DNA of 14,322 nt from Turicibacter sp. GTDB lineage: Bacteria > Bacillota > Bacilli > MOL361 > Turicibacteraceae. A program made the translations under genes and the position numbers. Positions 5,960 to 14,053 of the stretch are shown here, piece by piece. A model generated the notes under the pieces. It had not been told where the DNA came from and did not search any database. It saw only the letters and a program-made list of their open reading frames with translations. Location: NCBI GenBank assembly GCA_030531025.1, contig JAUMTV010000079.1:1-14322 (forward strand), in the 5' to 3' direction. Position 1 is the stretch's first letter. The number at the start of each line of letters is the position of its first letter.

Positions 5960-6826
5960 ATGTATAGCATTCATAAAAATCCAATCGGAATATATGAAAA
6001 GGCTTTACCAAATTCATTTACTTGGGAAGAAAAATTTCTAGCAGCTAAAAAAGCAGGATTTGACTATATGGAAATTTCTATTGATGAGTCTGATATGAGA
6101 TTAGCTCGATTAGACTGGAGTGATGAAGAAATTGAAAATCTCCGTTCAGTGATGCGCTTTGTTGGGATTTCCTTCCCTACAATGTGCTTGAGTGGTCATA
6201 GAAAGTATCCATTCGGAAGTAAGGATCCTGAAACTCGAAAAAAAGCAATGGAAATCATGGAAAAAGCTATTAATTTAGCTGTAAAGCTTGGAGTTCGATG
6301 TATTCAATTAGCCACATATGATGTGTACTATGAAGAGTCAGATGAAGAAACAAAGCGATTATTTTTAGAAGGAATGAAAGAAGCTGTAGCGATGGCTTCT
6401 CGTGCGGGTGTTATTTTAGCAATGGAGATTATGGATACACAATTTGTGGGGACAATTGTTAGAGCTATGCATTATTTAAAAGAAATTCCATCACCTTACT
6501 TTAAAATATATCCGGACATGGGGAATTTAAGTAATTTCAGTAATGATGTAACGGCTGAATTTGAAATTGGAATTTCTGAGACGGTAGCAATACATGTAAA
6601 AGAAACAAAACAAGGTATTTTTAAAGAAGTTCCATTTGGTGAAGGGGAAGTAAACTTTGTTGAAATATTCAGCAAATTAAATGAACTTGATTATAAAGGA
6701 ATGTTTTTAATTGAGATGTGGGCAGATAATAGTAAATATTGTTCTCTTGAGGAAGCGACTGAACATATTGCACAAGCCTACCAATTTGTAAAAGATAAAA
6801 TGGTGCAAGCTGGAATGACGATTTAA
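5960..6826 (+). CDS. ulaE: L-ribulose-5-phosphate 3-epimerase (UlaE/SgaU type)
   Basis: This cytosolic TIM-barrel enzyme interconverts L-xylulose-5-phosphate and L-ribulose-5-phosphate. It has 288 residues, equal to the family norm, and is collinear with E. coli UlaE from the start (PIGIYEKALP) to the end. Metal and catalytic residues are in place: Glu156 (AMEIMD), Asp186 (IYPDMGN), His212 (IHVKETK) and Glu252 (LIEMW). The phosphate-pocket sequence CLSGHRKYPFGS (residues 76-87) is also kept. The start is set by a strong GGGGAGAGGGAG site. Its presence with UlaF and UlaG shows that the operon handles L-series pentulose phosphates. The related AraD-pathway enzyme SgbU has the same activity, so the reaction is sure even if the upstream substrate is not. 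Confidence 0.93.
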   Translation: MYSIHKNPIGIYEKALPNSFTWEEKFLAAKKAGFDYMEISIDESDMRLARLDWSDEEIENLRSVMRFVGISFPTMCLSGHRKYPFGSKDPETRKKAMEIMEKAINLAVKLGVRCIQLATYDVYYEESDEETKRLFLEGMKEAVAMASRAGVILAMEIMDTQFVGTIVRAMHYLKEIPSPYFKIYPDMGNLSNFSNDVTAEFEIGISETVAIHVKETKQGIFKEVPFGEGEVNFVEIFSKLNELDYKGMFLIEMWADNSKYCSLEEATEHIAQAYQFVKDKMVQAGMTI

Positions 6827-6840
6827 GGGGGGGAAGTAAG

Positions 6841-7878
6841 ATGGAGAAAAAAGTATTATTAAACTTAGAAAAATGTTATTCAATTGCTCCATTAACATAT
6901 CAGAATAAATCTCATATTCTTGTAGCAGCTGAAAAAACAGATCGATGTGTTTTATTCGATATGGATGGAAATGAAGAGGAAACTATCTGGGAAGGTCCAG
7001 GTGGTGTGATGAGTATGGTACAAGTGCCAGGAAGTGATGGACAGTTTTTGGCAACACATCGATTCTATTCGCCTAATGATTCAAAAGAAGCAAAAATTGT
7101 GATTGCAACACCACAAGAAAATCATAAATGGGAAATTCGAACATTAGTTGATTTACCATTTGTTCATCGTTTTGATATTTTAGAACATAATGGTGTACGT
7201 TACCTCATTGCTTGTACTATAAAATCAGGACATGACTATAAAGAGGATTGGACTAATTCAGGTAAGGTATATGGTGCAATTTTACCAGATGATTTAAGTG
7301 GATTTAATGAAGATAATCAACTTGAATTGCACGTTATTAAAGATGGTATGCTAAAGAATCACGGATATTACAGAGTACAAAATGATCATTCGATTGCCTC
7401 TTTAATAGCAAGTGAGAATGGAGTGTTCCTATTCTCACCACCTCAAGATTTAAATGGAGACTGGATGGTTGAGCAATTACTTGATGTAGCAACGAGTGAT
7501 GCAACCATGATTGATTTAGATGGTGATGGAGAAGAAGAATTAGTTACGTTAGCACCTTTCCACGGATCGAGTATTAAAATATATAAAAAAATTAACGATA
7601 AGTATGAAGTTGTTTACGAATATGATGAAGAAGCACCATTCCTTCATGCTATTTGGAGCGGTGATTTAGAAGGAAAAGCAACAGTTGTTCTTGGACATAG
7701 ACAAGGTAAACGTCAATTATTAGCTTTTACATGGGATGAAAATCAAAATCAATATGTTGTAAAAGTAATTGATGAAGGTTGTGGTCCTGCAAATGTATAT
7801 GGATACAAATGGAATAATAAAGATGTATTGATTGCAACGAATCGTGAGGTTGATGAAGTTGCAATGTATCTTTTCTAA
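6841..7878 (+). CDS. Cytosolic seven-bladed beta-propeller protein (VCBS/FG-GAP-like), function unknown
   Basis: The product has 345 residues with no signal peptide or membrane helix, unlike most secreted VCBS proteins. I count seven repeats of one pattern (hydrophobic strand, D/N-G turn, then a hydrophobic strand often ending L-I-A-T/S). They begin near residues 13, 56, 109, 174, 220, 269 and 317, which fits a closed seven-bladed propeller. Blade 5 has a calcium-type DLDGDGEEE loop (Asp225 to Glu233). Histidines recur near blade edges (His73, 109, 131, 174, 241, 269, 286), as in a metal site lining the funnel. The gene lies 14 nt after ulaE and directly before rpe, well inside a catabolic operon, so an enzymatic role on the sugar phosphate or acid is likely. 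The closest functional analogy I know is the propeller half of fungal aldos-2-ulose dehydratase, but that link is speculative. The pathway lacks UlaD, so this is one candidate for the gap. A sugar-lactonase or isomerase role is equally possible. Confidence 0.8.
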   Translation: MEKKVLLNLEKCYSIAPLTYQNKSHILVAAEKTDRCVLFDMDGNEEETIWEGPGGVMSMVQVPGSDGQFLATHRFYSPNDSKEAKIVIATPQENHKWEIRTLVDLPFVHRFDILEHNGVRYLIACTIKSGHDYKEDWTNSGKVYGAILPDDLSGFNEDNQLELHVIKDGMLKNHGYYRVQNDHSIASLIASENGVFLFSPPQDLNGDWMVEQLLDVATSDATMIDLDGDGEEELVTLAPFHGSSIKIYKKINDKYEVVYEYDEEAPFLHAIWSGDLEGKATVVLGHRQGKRQLLAFTWDENQNQYVVKVIDEGCGPANVYGYKWNNKDVLIATNREVDEVAMYLF

Positions 7879-7892
7879 GATAGGTGATGAAA

Positions 7893-8552
7893 ATGGGGAA
7901 ATTAGCACCCTCTGTATTATCCGCAGATTTTAGTTGTCTTAAGGAGCAATTGAATCTACTTGAGCAAGCAGGAGTAGAAATGATCCATATTGATGTTATG
8001 GATGGGAAGTTTGTCCCTAACATCTCTTTAGGATTTCCTGTTATTAAATCCATGAACACTTGCACGAAAATGATATTTGATGTTCATTTAATGATTGAAG
8101 AACCTGGAATGTTCGTTGAAGAGACTGTTAAAGCTGGAGCAGATAGTATTACAATTCATGTAGAAGCATGCACACATTTAAGTCGAGTCATTCAACAGAT
8201 TAAAAAGTTTGGTTGTAGAGTTGGCGTTGCACTAAATCCAGCAACCCCTCTACACACACTAGAATATGTATTAAAAGATATTGATACGATTCTACTTATG
8301 ACTGTGAATCCGGGTTTTGGAGGGCAGTGTTTTATACCTGAAATGAAACAGAAAATTAAAGATTGCCGAGATTTTTGTCATAGTAGAGGGTATAGCCCTA
8401 GTATTCAGTTAGACGGAGGAATTACGTTAGAGAATGCAAAGGATTTACTAGACTTAGGAGCAGACATATTAGTAGCAGGATCTGCTGTATTTAATGGAGA
8501 TATAAAGACTAATGTGAAAAAATTTCAAAAGATTCTAAAGGCAGGGGGATAG
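7893..8552 (+). CDS. rpe: Ribulose-phosphate 3-epimerase
   Basis: This TIM-barrel metalloenzyme interconverts D-ribulose-5-P and D-xylulose-5-P. The frame is open from GTG 7884, but AGGTGA (7882-7887) is the ribosome site and is 5 nt from ATG 7893. I therefore start there, giving 219 residues that begin MGKLAPSVLSADF as in the family. Visible hallmarks are HIDVMDGKFVPN (metal His32, catalytic Asp34), FDVHLMIEEP (His65), MTVNPGFGGQ (phosphate loop lid) and QLDGGI (catalytic Asp174). The related decarboxylase UlaD shares the barrel, but the SADF and VNPGFGGQ motifs identify Rpe. It ends 2 nt before the next start, so the two are translationally coupled. It gives the operon its own link between ketopentose phosphates. 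Confidence 0.93.
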   Translation: MGKLAPSVLSADFSCLKEQLNLLEQAGVEMIHIDVMDGKFVPNISLGFPVIKSMNTCTKMIFDVHLMIEEPGMFVEETVKAGADSITIHVEACTHLSRVIQQIKKFGCRVGVALNPATPLHTLEYVLKDIDTILLMTVNPGFGGQCFIPEMKQKIKDCRDFCHSRGYSPSIQLDGGITLENAKDLLDLGADILVAGSAVFNGDIKTNVKKFQKILKAGG

Positions 8553-8554
8553 GG

Positions 8555-9247
8555 ATGTTAGAAGAATTAAAGGAACGAGTTTATAATGCCAATATGGAAC
8601 TTCCTCGTCATGGATTAGTAACTTTTACTTGGGGGAATGTCAGTGAGATTGATAGAGAGACTGGATATTTTGCAATTAAGCCAAGTGGCGTGGAGTATGA
8701 TCAACTTACTGCTGATGATATGGTGATTATGGATTTGAATGGAAATAAAATTGAGGGGAAATATAACCCATCATCAGATACGTTAACACACATAGAGTTA
8801 TACAAAGCATTTCCTGAAATTGGTGGAGTTGTCCACACGCATTCACCATGGGCTACTAGTTGGGCACAAGCTGGAAGAGGGATTCCTTGTTACGGAACGA
8901 CTCATGCGGATTACATGTATGGAGAAATTCCTTGTGTCAGAAATTTAACTAAGGAAGAAATTGATGAAGCTTACGAGAAAAATACAGGGGTATTGATCGT
9001 CGAACATTTTAAAGACCACGATTATGTTGCTATGCCAGCAGTACTATGTAAGAATCATGGTCCATTCACATGGGGAAAAAATGGAATGGATGCCGTACAT
9101 AATGCGGTTGTATTAGAAGAAGTAGCAAAGATGGCAGCTCGTACAGAGACAATTAATTCATCAGTACAAGAAGCTCCACAGGAATTGAAAGATAAACATT
9201 ATTTTAGAAAACATGGCGCAAATGCTTATTACGGACAAGTCAAGTAG
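8555..9247 (+). CDS. ulaF: L-ribulose-5-phosphate 4-epimerase (UlaF/AraD)
   Basis: This zinc-dependent class II aldolase-fold enzyme converts L-ribulose-5-P to D-xylulose-5-P. Its 230 residues are typical (E. coli AraD 231, UlaF 228). Zinc ligands His94 and His96 (VVHTHSPWA) and His168 (CKNHGPF) are present, with the catalytic pair Asp119 (THADY) and Tyr226 (NAYYGQ). [11 protein letters not shown] and IKPSGVEY form the substrate and phosphate pocket. It starts 2 nt after rpe and its ribosome site lies inside the rpe 3' end. AraD, UlaF and SgbE cannot be separated by sequence at this level; the neighbours ulaE and ulaG favour UlaF. Confidence 0.93.
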   Translation: MLEELKERVYNANMELPRHGLVTFTWGNVSEIDRETGYFAIKPSGVEYDQLTADDMVIMDLNGNKIEGKYNPSSDTLTHIELYKAFPEIGGVVHTHSPWATSWAQAGRGIPCYGTTHADYMYGEIPCVRNLTKEEIDEAYEKNTGVLIVEHFKDHDYVAMPAVLCKNHGPFTWGKNGMDAVHNAVVLEEVAKMAARTETINSSVQEAPQELKDKHYFRKHGANAYYGQVK

Positions 9248-9258
9248 GAGGGGAAAAG

Positions 9259-9912
9259 ATGAAATTATTTATTGATACAGCAAAGGTAGAAGATATTAAG
9301 AAAGCAAATGAAATGGGTGTGATTTGTGGGGTAACAACAAATCCATCTTTAATTGCAAAAGAGGGTAGAGACTTTAACGAGGTAATTAAAGAAATTACGA
9401 CGATTGTGGATGGTCCTATTAGTGGGGAAGTAAAAGCTACAACTGTTGATGCACAAGGAATGATTGAAGAGGGGCGTCAAATTGCTGCGATCCATCCAAA
9501 TATGGTTGTTAAAATTCCGATGACTGTGGAAGGGCTTAAAGCAGTTAAAGTGTTAAGTGAAGAAGGAGTTAAAACAAATGTAACGCTTATTTTTAATGCA
9601 AATCAAGCATTATTAGCAGCTCGTGCAGGAGCATCATATGTATCACCATTTTTAGGACGTTTAGATGATATTAGCGTTCGAGGAATTGAATTAATTGAAC
9701 AGATTGCAAAGATGTTTAAAGTTGCTAATATTGAAGCGGAAATTATTGCAGCAAGTGTTCGTAATCCAATTCATGTGTTGGATTGTGCGTTAGCAGGAGC
9801 TCATATTGCAACAATTCCTTACGGTGTTATTGAACAAATGACAAAACATCCATTAACTGATGCAGGAATTGAGAAATTCAAAGAAGATTATAAAGCCGTA
9901 TTTGGTGAATAA
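9259..9912 (+). CDS. tal: Transaldolase of the small FSA-like subfamily
   Basis: This class I aldolase barrel transfers a dihydroxyacetone unit between sugar phosphates of the non-oxidative pentose phosphate pathway. It has 217 residues, the length of the MipB/TalC-like group. The Schiff-base lysine is Lys85 (NMVVKIPMT). [12 protein letters not shown] and the phosphate-binding [10 protein letters not shown] are conserved. At position 131, where fructose-6-phosphate aldolase of E. coli has a tyrosine that favours the aldolase reaction, this protein has Phe ([11 protein letters not shown]), the transaldolase type. I therefore call transaldolase, not FSA. It has an excellent AGGAGGGG ribosome site 11 nt after ulaF and is followed after 32 nt by transketolase, its pathway partner. 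Confidence 0.9.
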   Translation: MKLFIDTAKVEDIKKANEMGVICGVTTNPSLIAKEGRDFNEVIKEITTIVDGPISGEVKATTVDAQGMIEEGRQIAAIHPNMVVKIPMTVEGLKAVKVLSEEGVKTNVTLIFNANQALLAARAGASYVSPFLGRLDDISVRGIELIEQIAKMFKVANIEAEIIAASVRNPIHVLDCALAGAHIATIPYGVIEQMTKHPLTDAGIEKFKEDYKAVFGE

Positions 9913-9944
9913 GAGTATTAAGTACACAGGACAGGGGGATCTAT

Positions 9945-10784
9945 ATGGATACGCTAGAACTTCAAAAGATTGCAAATGAAATTCGTAAAGGAATTATTAA
10001 AGCTGTACATGCTGCAAAATCCGGGCATCCAGGTGGTTCATTATCTGCAACAGAGATTTTTACTCATTTGTATTTTGAGGAAATGAATATTAATCCAAAA
10101 GAACCAGAAAAAGAGGGGCGTGATCGTTTTGTTTTATCAAAAGGGCATACCGCGCCAGGGTTATATTCTACCTTAGCTAATAGAGGATATTTTCCGGTTG
10201 ATGATTTAGTTTCGCTTAGAAAAGTTGGATCATATTTACAAGGGCACCCTGATATGAAACATATTCCTGGAGTGGATATGTCAAGTGGTTCTTTAGGACA
10301 AGGGATTTCAACAGCGGTTGGAATGGCGCTTTCGGCTAAATTAGATCATAAGGATTATCGTGTATATACTTTATTAGGTGATGGAGAAATTCAAGAAGGT
10401 CAAGTTTGGGAAGCAGCTATGTTTGCCGGACATAGAGGATTGGATAATCTAGTTGTTATTGTTGATAATAATGGACTTCAAATCGATGGGAATATTGAAG
10501 ATGTTTGTTCACCTTATCCAATTGATAAAAAATTTGAGGCATTTAATTTCCATGTGATTTTGGTAGCTGATGGAAATGATTTTGAGCAGTTGAAAGCTGC
10601 ATTTAATGAGGCTCGTACAGTAAAAGGACGTCCTACTGCGATTATTACGAAGACTGTAAAAGGTAAAGGAATCTCGTTTATGGAAAACCAAGCATCATGG
10701 CATGGATCAGCACCTAATGATGAACAATTTGCAATAGCAATGGCAGATTTAGAAAAGGTTGGTGAACTATTATGTCAGAATTAA
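9945..10784 (+). CDS. Transketolase, N-terminal (ThDP-binding) subunit
   Basis: The product has 279 residues and holds only the first domain of transketolase. Conserved features are HAAKSGHPGGSLSATEI (residues 22-38), SKGHTAPGLY (about 65-74) and LQGHPDMK. The thiamine diphosphate motif runs from Gly145-Asp-Gly through Asn175-Asn176 (VDNNGLQIDG), followed by KGKGISFME and a final WHG segment. The C-terminal domains are supplied by the next gene, which overlaps it by 13 nt. Such split transketolases are common in Firmicutes, Thermotogae and archaea and form an alpha2-beta2 complex. The reaction transfers a two-carbon unit from D-xylulose-5-P, the product of UlaF and Rpe here. Confidence 0.93.
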   Translation: MDTLELQKIANEIRKGIIKAVHAAKSGHPGGSLSATEIFTHLYFEEMNINPKEPEKEGRDRFVLSKGHTAPGLYSTLANRGYFPVDDLVSLRKVGSYLQGHPDMKHIPGVDMSSGSLGQGISTAVGMALSAKLDHKDYRVYTLLGDGEIQEGQVWEAAMFAGHRGLDNLVVIVDNNGLQIDGNIEDVCSPYPIDKKFEAFNFHVILVADGNDFEQLKAAFNEARTVKGRPTAIITKTVKGKGISFMENQASWHGSAPNDEQFAIAMADLEKVGELLCQN

Positions 10785-11725
10785 TTAAAATTGCGACTCG
10801 AGAAAGTTATGGGAATGCACTTGTAGAGTTAGGTAGAGAACATGAGGATTTAATTGTTTTAGATGCAGATTTAGCAGCAGCAACTAAGACGGGTGTATTT
10901 AAAAAGGTATTTCCAGAACGTCATATTGATTGTGGAATTGCAGAATGTAATATGGTAGGGATTGCAGCAGGATTAGCTGCCACTGGAAAAGTTCCATTTG
11001 TTAGTACTTTTGCAATGTTTGCAGCGGGACGAGCATATGAACAGGTGCGAAACTCAGTCGGTTATCCACACCTCAATGTGAAAATTGGTGCCACTCATGC
11101 AGGGATTTCTGTTGGGGAGGATGGGGCAACTCATCAATGTAATGAGGATATTGCATTAATGCGTACGATTCCTGGAATGGTTGTTATTAATCCTAGTGAT
11201 GATGTAGAAGCAAGAGCTGCTGTAAAAGCAGCTTATGAATATAAAGGACCTGTATATTTACGATTTGGACGTTTAGGTGCACCAGTTATTAATCAAAATG
11301 ATGATTATAAATTTGAATTAGGAAAAGGTGTTACTTTAAGAGAGGGTCACGATCTTACAATTATAGCCACTGGGTTGATGGTAGCTGCTTCTTTAGAAGC
11401 TGCAAAGATGCTTGAAAATGATGGGATAGAGGCTAAAGTTATAAATATTCATACTATTAAACCATTAGATCATGATTTAATTATTGAATCTGCTCACCAA
11501 ACAGGAAAAGTGGTAACGGTGGAAGAACATTCTGTTATTGGTGGGTTAGGAAGTGCTGTGTGTGATACATTGAGTGAACATTGTCCAGTTAACATATTGA
11601 AAATTGGGGTAAATGATGTATTTGGTGAATCTGGACCAGCATTAGAATTATTAGATAAATATGGATTGAATGCACAAGGAATATATAATCAGGTAAAAAA
11701 TTTATTAGTACTAAATAAAAATTGA
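10772..11725 (+). CDS. Transketolase, C-terminal (pyrimidine-binding) subunit
   Basis: This second half of the split transketolase has 317 residues. It contains the pyrimidine domain (residues 1-165) with the catalytic Glu58 that activates thiamine (DCGIAECNM), then [20 protein letters not shown] and [17 protein letters not shown]. From about residue 190 the C-terminal transketolase domain follows ([41 protein letters not shown]). The start overlaps the N-terminal gene by 13 nt, so the two subunits are translationally coupled in equal amounts. It ends with a normal TGA whose bases lead into the ulaG ribosome site. Confidence 0.93.
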   Translation: MSELIKIATRESYGNALVELGREHEDLIVLDADLAAATKTGVFKKVFPERHIDCGIAECNMVGIAAGLAATGKVPFVSTFAMFAAGRAYEQVRNSVGYPHLNVKIGATHAGISVGEDGATHQCNEDIALMRTIPGMVVINPSDDVEARAAVKAAYEYKGPVYLRFGRLGAPVINQNDDYKFELGKGVTLREGHDLTIIATGLMVAASLEAAKMLENDGIEAKVINIHTIKPLDHDLIIESAHQTGKVVTVEEHSVIGGLGSAVCDTLSEHCPVNILKIGVNDVFGESGPALELLDKYGLNAQGIYNQVKNLLVLNKN

Positions 11726-11735
11726 GGAGGAATTA

Positions 11736-12842
11736 ATGATGAGTAGAATTGATGAGATTACAAGAGAGAGTTGGATTATGAGTACATTCCCAGAGTGGGG
11801 AACTTGGTTAAATGAAGAAATTGAAAGTGAAGAAGTAAAGCCAGGAACTGTTGCAATGTGGTGGCTTGGATGTACTGGAATTTGGGTTAAAACGCCAGAA
11901 AATTGTAATATTACGATTGATTTATGGTGTGGAAATGGGAAGAGAACACATGGAAATGGAAAGATGGCTGTTGGGCATCAAATGGCTAATATGTGTGGAG
12001 CAAGAGCTATGCAACCTAATTTAAGAGCTGTACCTTTTGTTCTGGATCCATTTGGAGTTAAACAAGTAGATGCAGTATTAGCTACTCATTATCATCAAGA
12101 TCATATGAGTGCAGAATATGCTGCACATGTCATTCAAAGTAAAATGACAACAACAGATCAAGATGGAAATGTTATTCCAGTTCCTTTTATTGGACCAAAG
12201 AAATCAGTTGAGTTATGGCAAAAGTGGGGAGTACCTGCTGATAGATGTATCACAGTAAAACCAGGGGATACGATTAAAATTAAAGATCTTGAAATTGTTG
12301 CTCTAGATTCATTCGATAGAACTTGTTTAGTGACAACAGATGATACGACTGAAAATAGAGAAGAGTTAACAGGAATTTGTCCAACAGATATGGATGATAA
12401 GGCAGTTAACTACTTAATCAAAACACCTGGAGGAAATATTTATCATAGTGGGGATTCTCATTATTCAATTTATTATGCCAAACATGGTAAAGACTATGAT
12501 ATTGATGTAGCATTTGGTTCTTATGGAGAAAATCCAGTTGGTATGGCAGATAAAATGACATCATGTGACATTCTCCGAATGGCAGAAGCTCTTCGTTGTC
12601 AAGTAGTTATCCCAATTCATTATGATGTATGGACAAACTTTATGGCAGATGTCAATGAAATCCGTGTATTATTTGATATGAAAAAAGATCGCTTAGATTA
12701 TAAGTTCCATCCATTCTTCTGGGAAGTTGGAGGAAAATATGTTTATCCAACTGATAAAGATAAAAAAGCTTACCATCATAGAAGAGGATTTGAAGACTGT
12801 TTTGAGGCTCCTCAAAATATTCCATTCCGTTCTTGCCTATAA
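11736..12842 (+). CDS. ulaG: L-ascorbate-6-phosphate lactonase (UlaG)
   Basis: This metallo-beta-lactamase-fold hydrolase opens the lactone of L-ascorbate-6-phosphate to 3-keto-L-gulonate-6-phosphate in E. coli. It has 368 residues against 354 there. Identity is striking along the length: [49 protein letters not shown], the metal motif His118-x-His120-x-Asp122-His123, [27 protein letters not shown], and an end in NIPFRSCL. The E. coli motif HDHNDHID reads HYHQDHMS here, with all metal ligands kept. ATG 11736 and 11739 both fit the GAGGAGG site; 11739 matches homologue starts better. It is the last gene of the operon, closed by a terminator at 12923, whereas in E. coli ulaG stands apart from ulaA-F. 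Its presence is the best sign that the substrate is ascorbate or a similar lactone. Confidence 0.95.
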   Translation: MMSRIDEITRESWIMSTFPEWGTWLNEEIESEEVKPGTVAMWWLGCTGIWVKTPENCNITIDLWCGNGKRTHGNGKMAVGHQMANMCGARAMQPNLRAVPFVLDPFGVKQVDAVLATHYHQDHMSAEYAAHVIQSKMTTTDQDGNVIPVPFIGPKKSVELWQKWGVPADRCITVKPGDTIKIKDLEIVALDSFDRTCLVTTDDTTENREELTGICPTDMDDKAVNYLIKTPGGNIYHSGDSHYSIYYAKHGKDYDIDVAFGSYGENPVGMADKMTSCDILRMAEALRCQVVIPIHYDVWTNFMADVNEIRVLFDMKKDRLDYKFHPFFWEVGGKYVYPTDKDKKAYHHRRGFEDCFEAPQNIPFRSCL

Positions 12843-12922
12843 AATATTAAAATCTCTAGTACTTATAGATTGAGTCAGTATTTTAAGAAGTTACAAGAAA
12901 TGATATTGCGTATTTAATACCC

Positions 12923-12973
12923 AAAAAACTTGTAGATAACATACTAATTATATGTTTGATCTACAAGTTTTTT
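12923..12973. terminator. Strong terminator after ulaG, bidirectional
   Basis: A perfect 15-bp stem (12923-12937 with 12959-12973) continues inward with AACAT/ATGTT across a two-base bulge, leaving a 9-nt loop. It has an A6 run on the left and a T7 run on the right, so it should end the ten-gene operon and insulate the regulator gene. Confidence 0.88.
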
Positions 12974-12988
12974 TATACACATTCACTT

Positions 12989-13003
12989 TTGAAAGCGTTT
13001 TGT
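12989..13003 (+). promoter_or_regulatory. Candidate CcpA cre site upstream of the regulator gene
   Basis: TTGAAAGCGTTTTGT fits the relaxed cre pattern WTGNAANCGNWNNCW with one mismatch (G for C) and the stricter Bacillus form with two. It shares the TGAAA-S-CG half with the site at 2818. It lies about 19 nt upstream of the possible -35. Confidence 0.4.
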
Positions 13004-13021
13004 GACTTGGTTTTGTTTCAG

Positions 13022-13050
13022 TTTACAAGGTGAGAGGAATCTGGTAAAGT
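13022..13050 (+). promoter_or_regulatory. Weak candidate promoter of the SorC-family gene
   Basis: TTTACA (5 of 6 to the -35 consensus) is 17 nt upstream of TAAAGT (4 of 6 to the -10). The strong upstream terminator means the regulator needs its own promoter. GATAAT (13055-13060) is a better -10 but lacks a -35 at the right distance. Confidence 0.3.
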
Positions 13051-13078
13051 TAAGGATAATATAGAGAGGGAGATTATA

Positions 13079-14053
13079 GTGGAAAATGTAAAGAATTATG
13101 AAACGATTAGTATGCGTGAAAAGTGGAATGTTCTCGCAATGGTTGCAAATTTATACTATAATTCTGAGTTAACACAAAATCAAATTGCAGAGCGACTATA
13201 TACGTCTAGATCAAAAATCTCAAGGATGTTAAAAGAAGCTAGAGAACTTGGAATTGTAGAAATTTATATTCGTGAGCCTTGGGAACGAAATTCACAGTAT
13301 GAAGAAGAGTTTAAATCAAGATTTGGTTTGAAAAATGTGAGGGTAGTCACGCTTAAAGATATTGAAGAATCAGATATTCCTCGTAAAATGGGAGAAGCGG
13401 CAGCATATTATTTAGATTCTGTTATAGAAAGAGAAATGACGTTGGGAATTTCATGGGGAAATACTCTTTATCATATTGTTAAATATATTGCGGTAAATAA
13501 CAGAAAGAATATACCAATAACAGTAGTTCCAATTATGGGAGCAGCTAATATAAAAAGTCCAGAAAAAGATGCACTAGATTTAGCGAAAGATTTGGCTTCC
13601 GCCTACGGAGGAAAATATCACTATCTATATGCCCCTTTATTTGTGAATAATAAAGAACTCAGAGAAAGTTTAGTTCAGGAGGAAAATATCAGTAATGTTC
13701 TTGAAATGTCACGAAATGCTGATGTTATTCTAACTAGTGTGGGGTCTATCACGTATAAGACTTGGAGTAATTATCTAAGTAGTAGTATTTTAGAAAGCTT
13801 AGAGAAGAAAGGTGCAGTGGGGCATATCGGAGGAAATTTCTTTGATATAGATGGAAATAAAATTGATAATCCTCTTGTAGAAAGAATGATAGGGGTTGAT
13901 CTGGTTGATTTGAAAAAGTGTCAAGAAGTTATTTGTGTTGCCCGAGGTGGTAATAAATCTGAAGCTGTTTTAGGTGCCTTAAGAGGCGGATTTATAGATA
14001 CTTTAATTATAGATGAGGAATGCGCAAAAAATATTATTAGCAATAACATTTAG
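13079..14053 (+). CDS. SorC-family sugar-sensing transcriptional regulator
   Basis: The product has 324 residues and a GTG start 6 nt after GAGAGGGAG, which decides the start. The N-terminal helix-turn-helix spans about residues 31-55 (LTQNQIAERLYTSRSKISRM), the usual SorC/DeoR(Bacillus)/LsrR arrangement. A large phosphosugar-sensing domain (PF04198 type) follows, with ISWGNTLYHIV, VVPIMGAAN, GHIGGNFFDIDG near the effector pocket and the closing CVARGGNKSEAVLGAL. Members bind phosphorylated sugars and act as repressor or activator of adjacent catabolic operons. It sits directly downstream of the ula-like operon and is the obvious candidate to bind the palindromes at 2746 and 5861. The effector may be a pathway intermediate such as L-xylulose-5-P; that is inferred. 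E. coli UlaR is a different (DeoR-type) family, so control here is not homologous. Confidence 0.9.
   Translation: MENVKNYETISMREKWNVLAMVANLYYNSELTQNQIAERLYTSRSKISRMLKEARELGIVEIYIREPWERNSQYEEEFKSRFGLKNVRVVTLKDIEESDIPRKMGEAAAYYLDSVIEREMTLGISWGNTLYHIVKYIAVNNRKNIPITVVPIMGAANIKSPEKDALDLAKDLASAYGGKYHYLYAPLFVNNKELRESLVQEENISNVLEMSRNADVILTSVGSITYKTWSNYLSSSILESLEKKGAVGHIGGNFFDIDGNKIDNPLVERMIGVDLVDLKKCQEVICVARGGNKSEAVLGALRGGFIDTLIIDEECAKNIISNNI

Noticed and set aside
7884..8552. The Rpe gene as a disguised UlaD (3-keto-L-gulonate-6-P decarboxylase)
   Set aside because: The SVLSADF, HIDVMDGKFVPN, VNPGFGGQ and QLDGGI motifs are those of ribulose-phosphate 3-epimerase; UlaD motifs are not seen.
9259..9912. 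Fructose-6-phosphate aldolase call
   Set aside because: The key position 131 is Phe, and the surrounding [11 protein letters not shown] is transaldolase-type.
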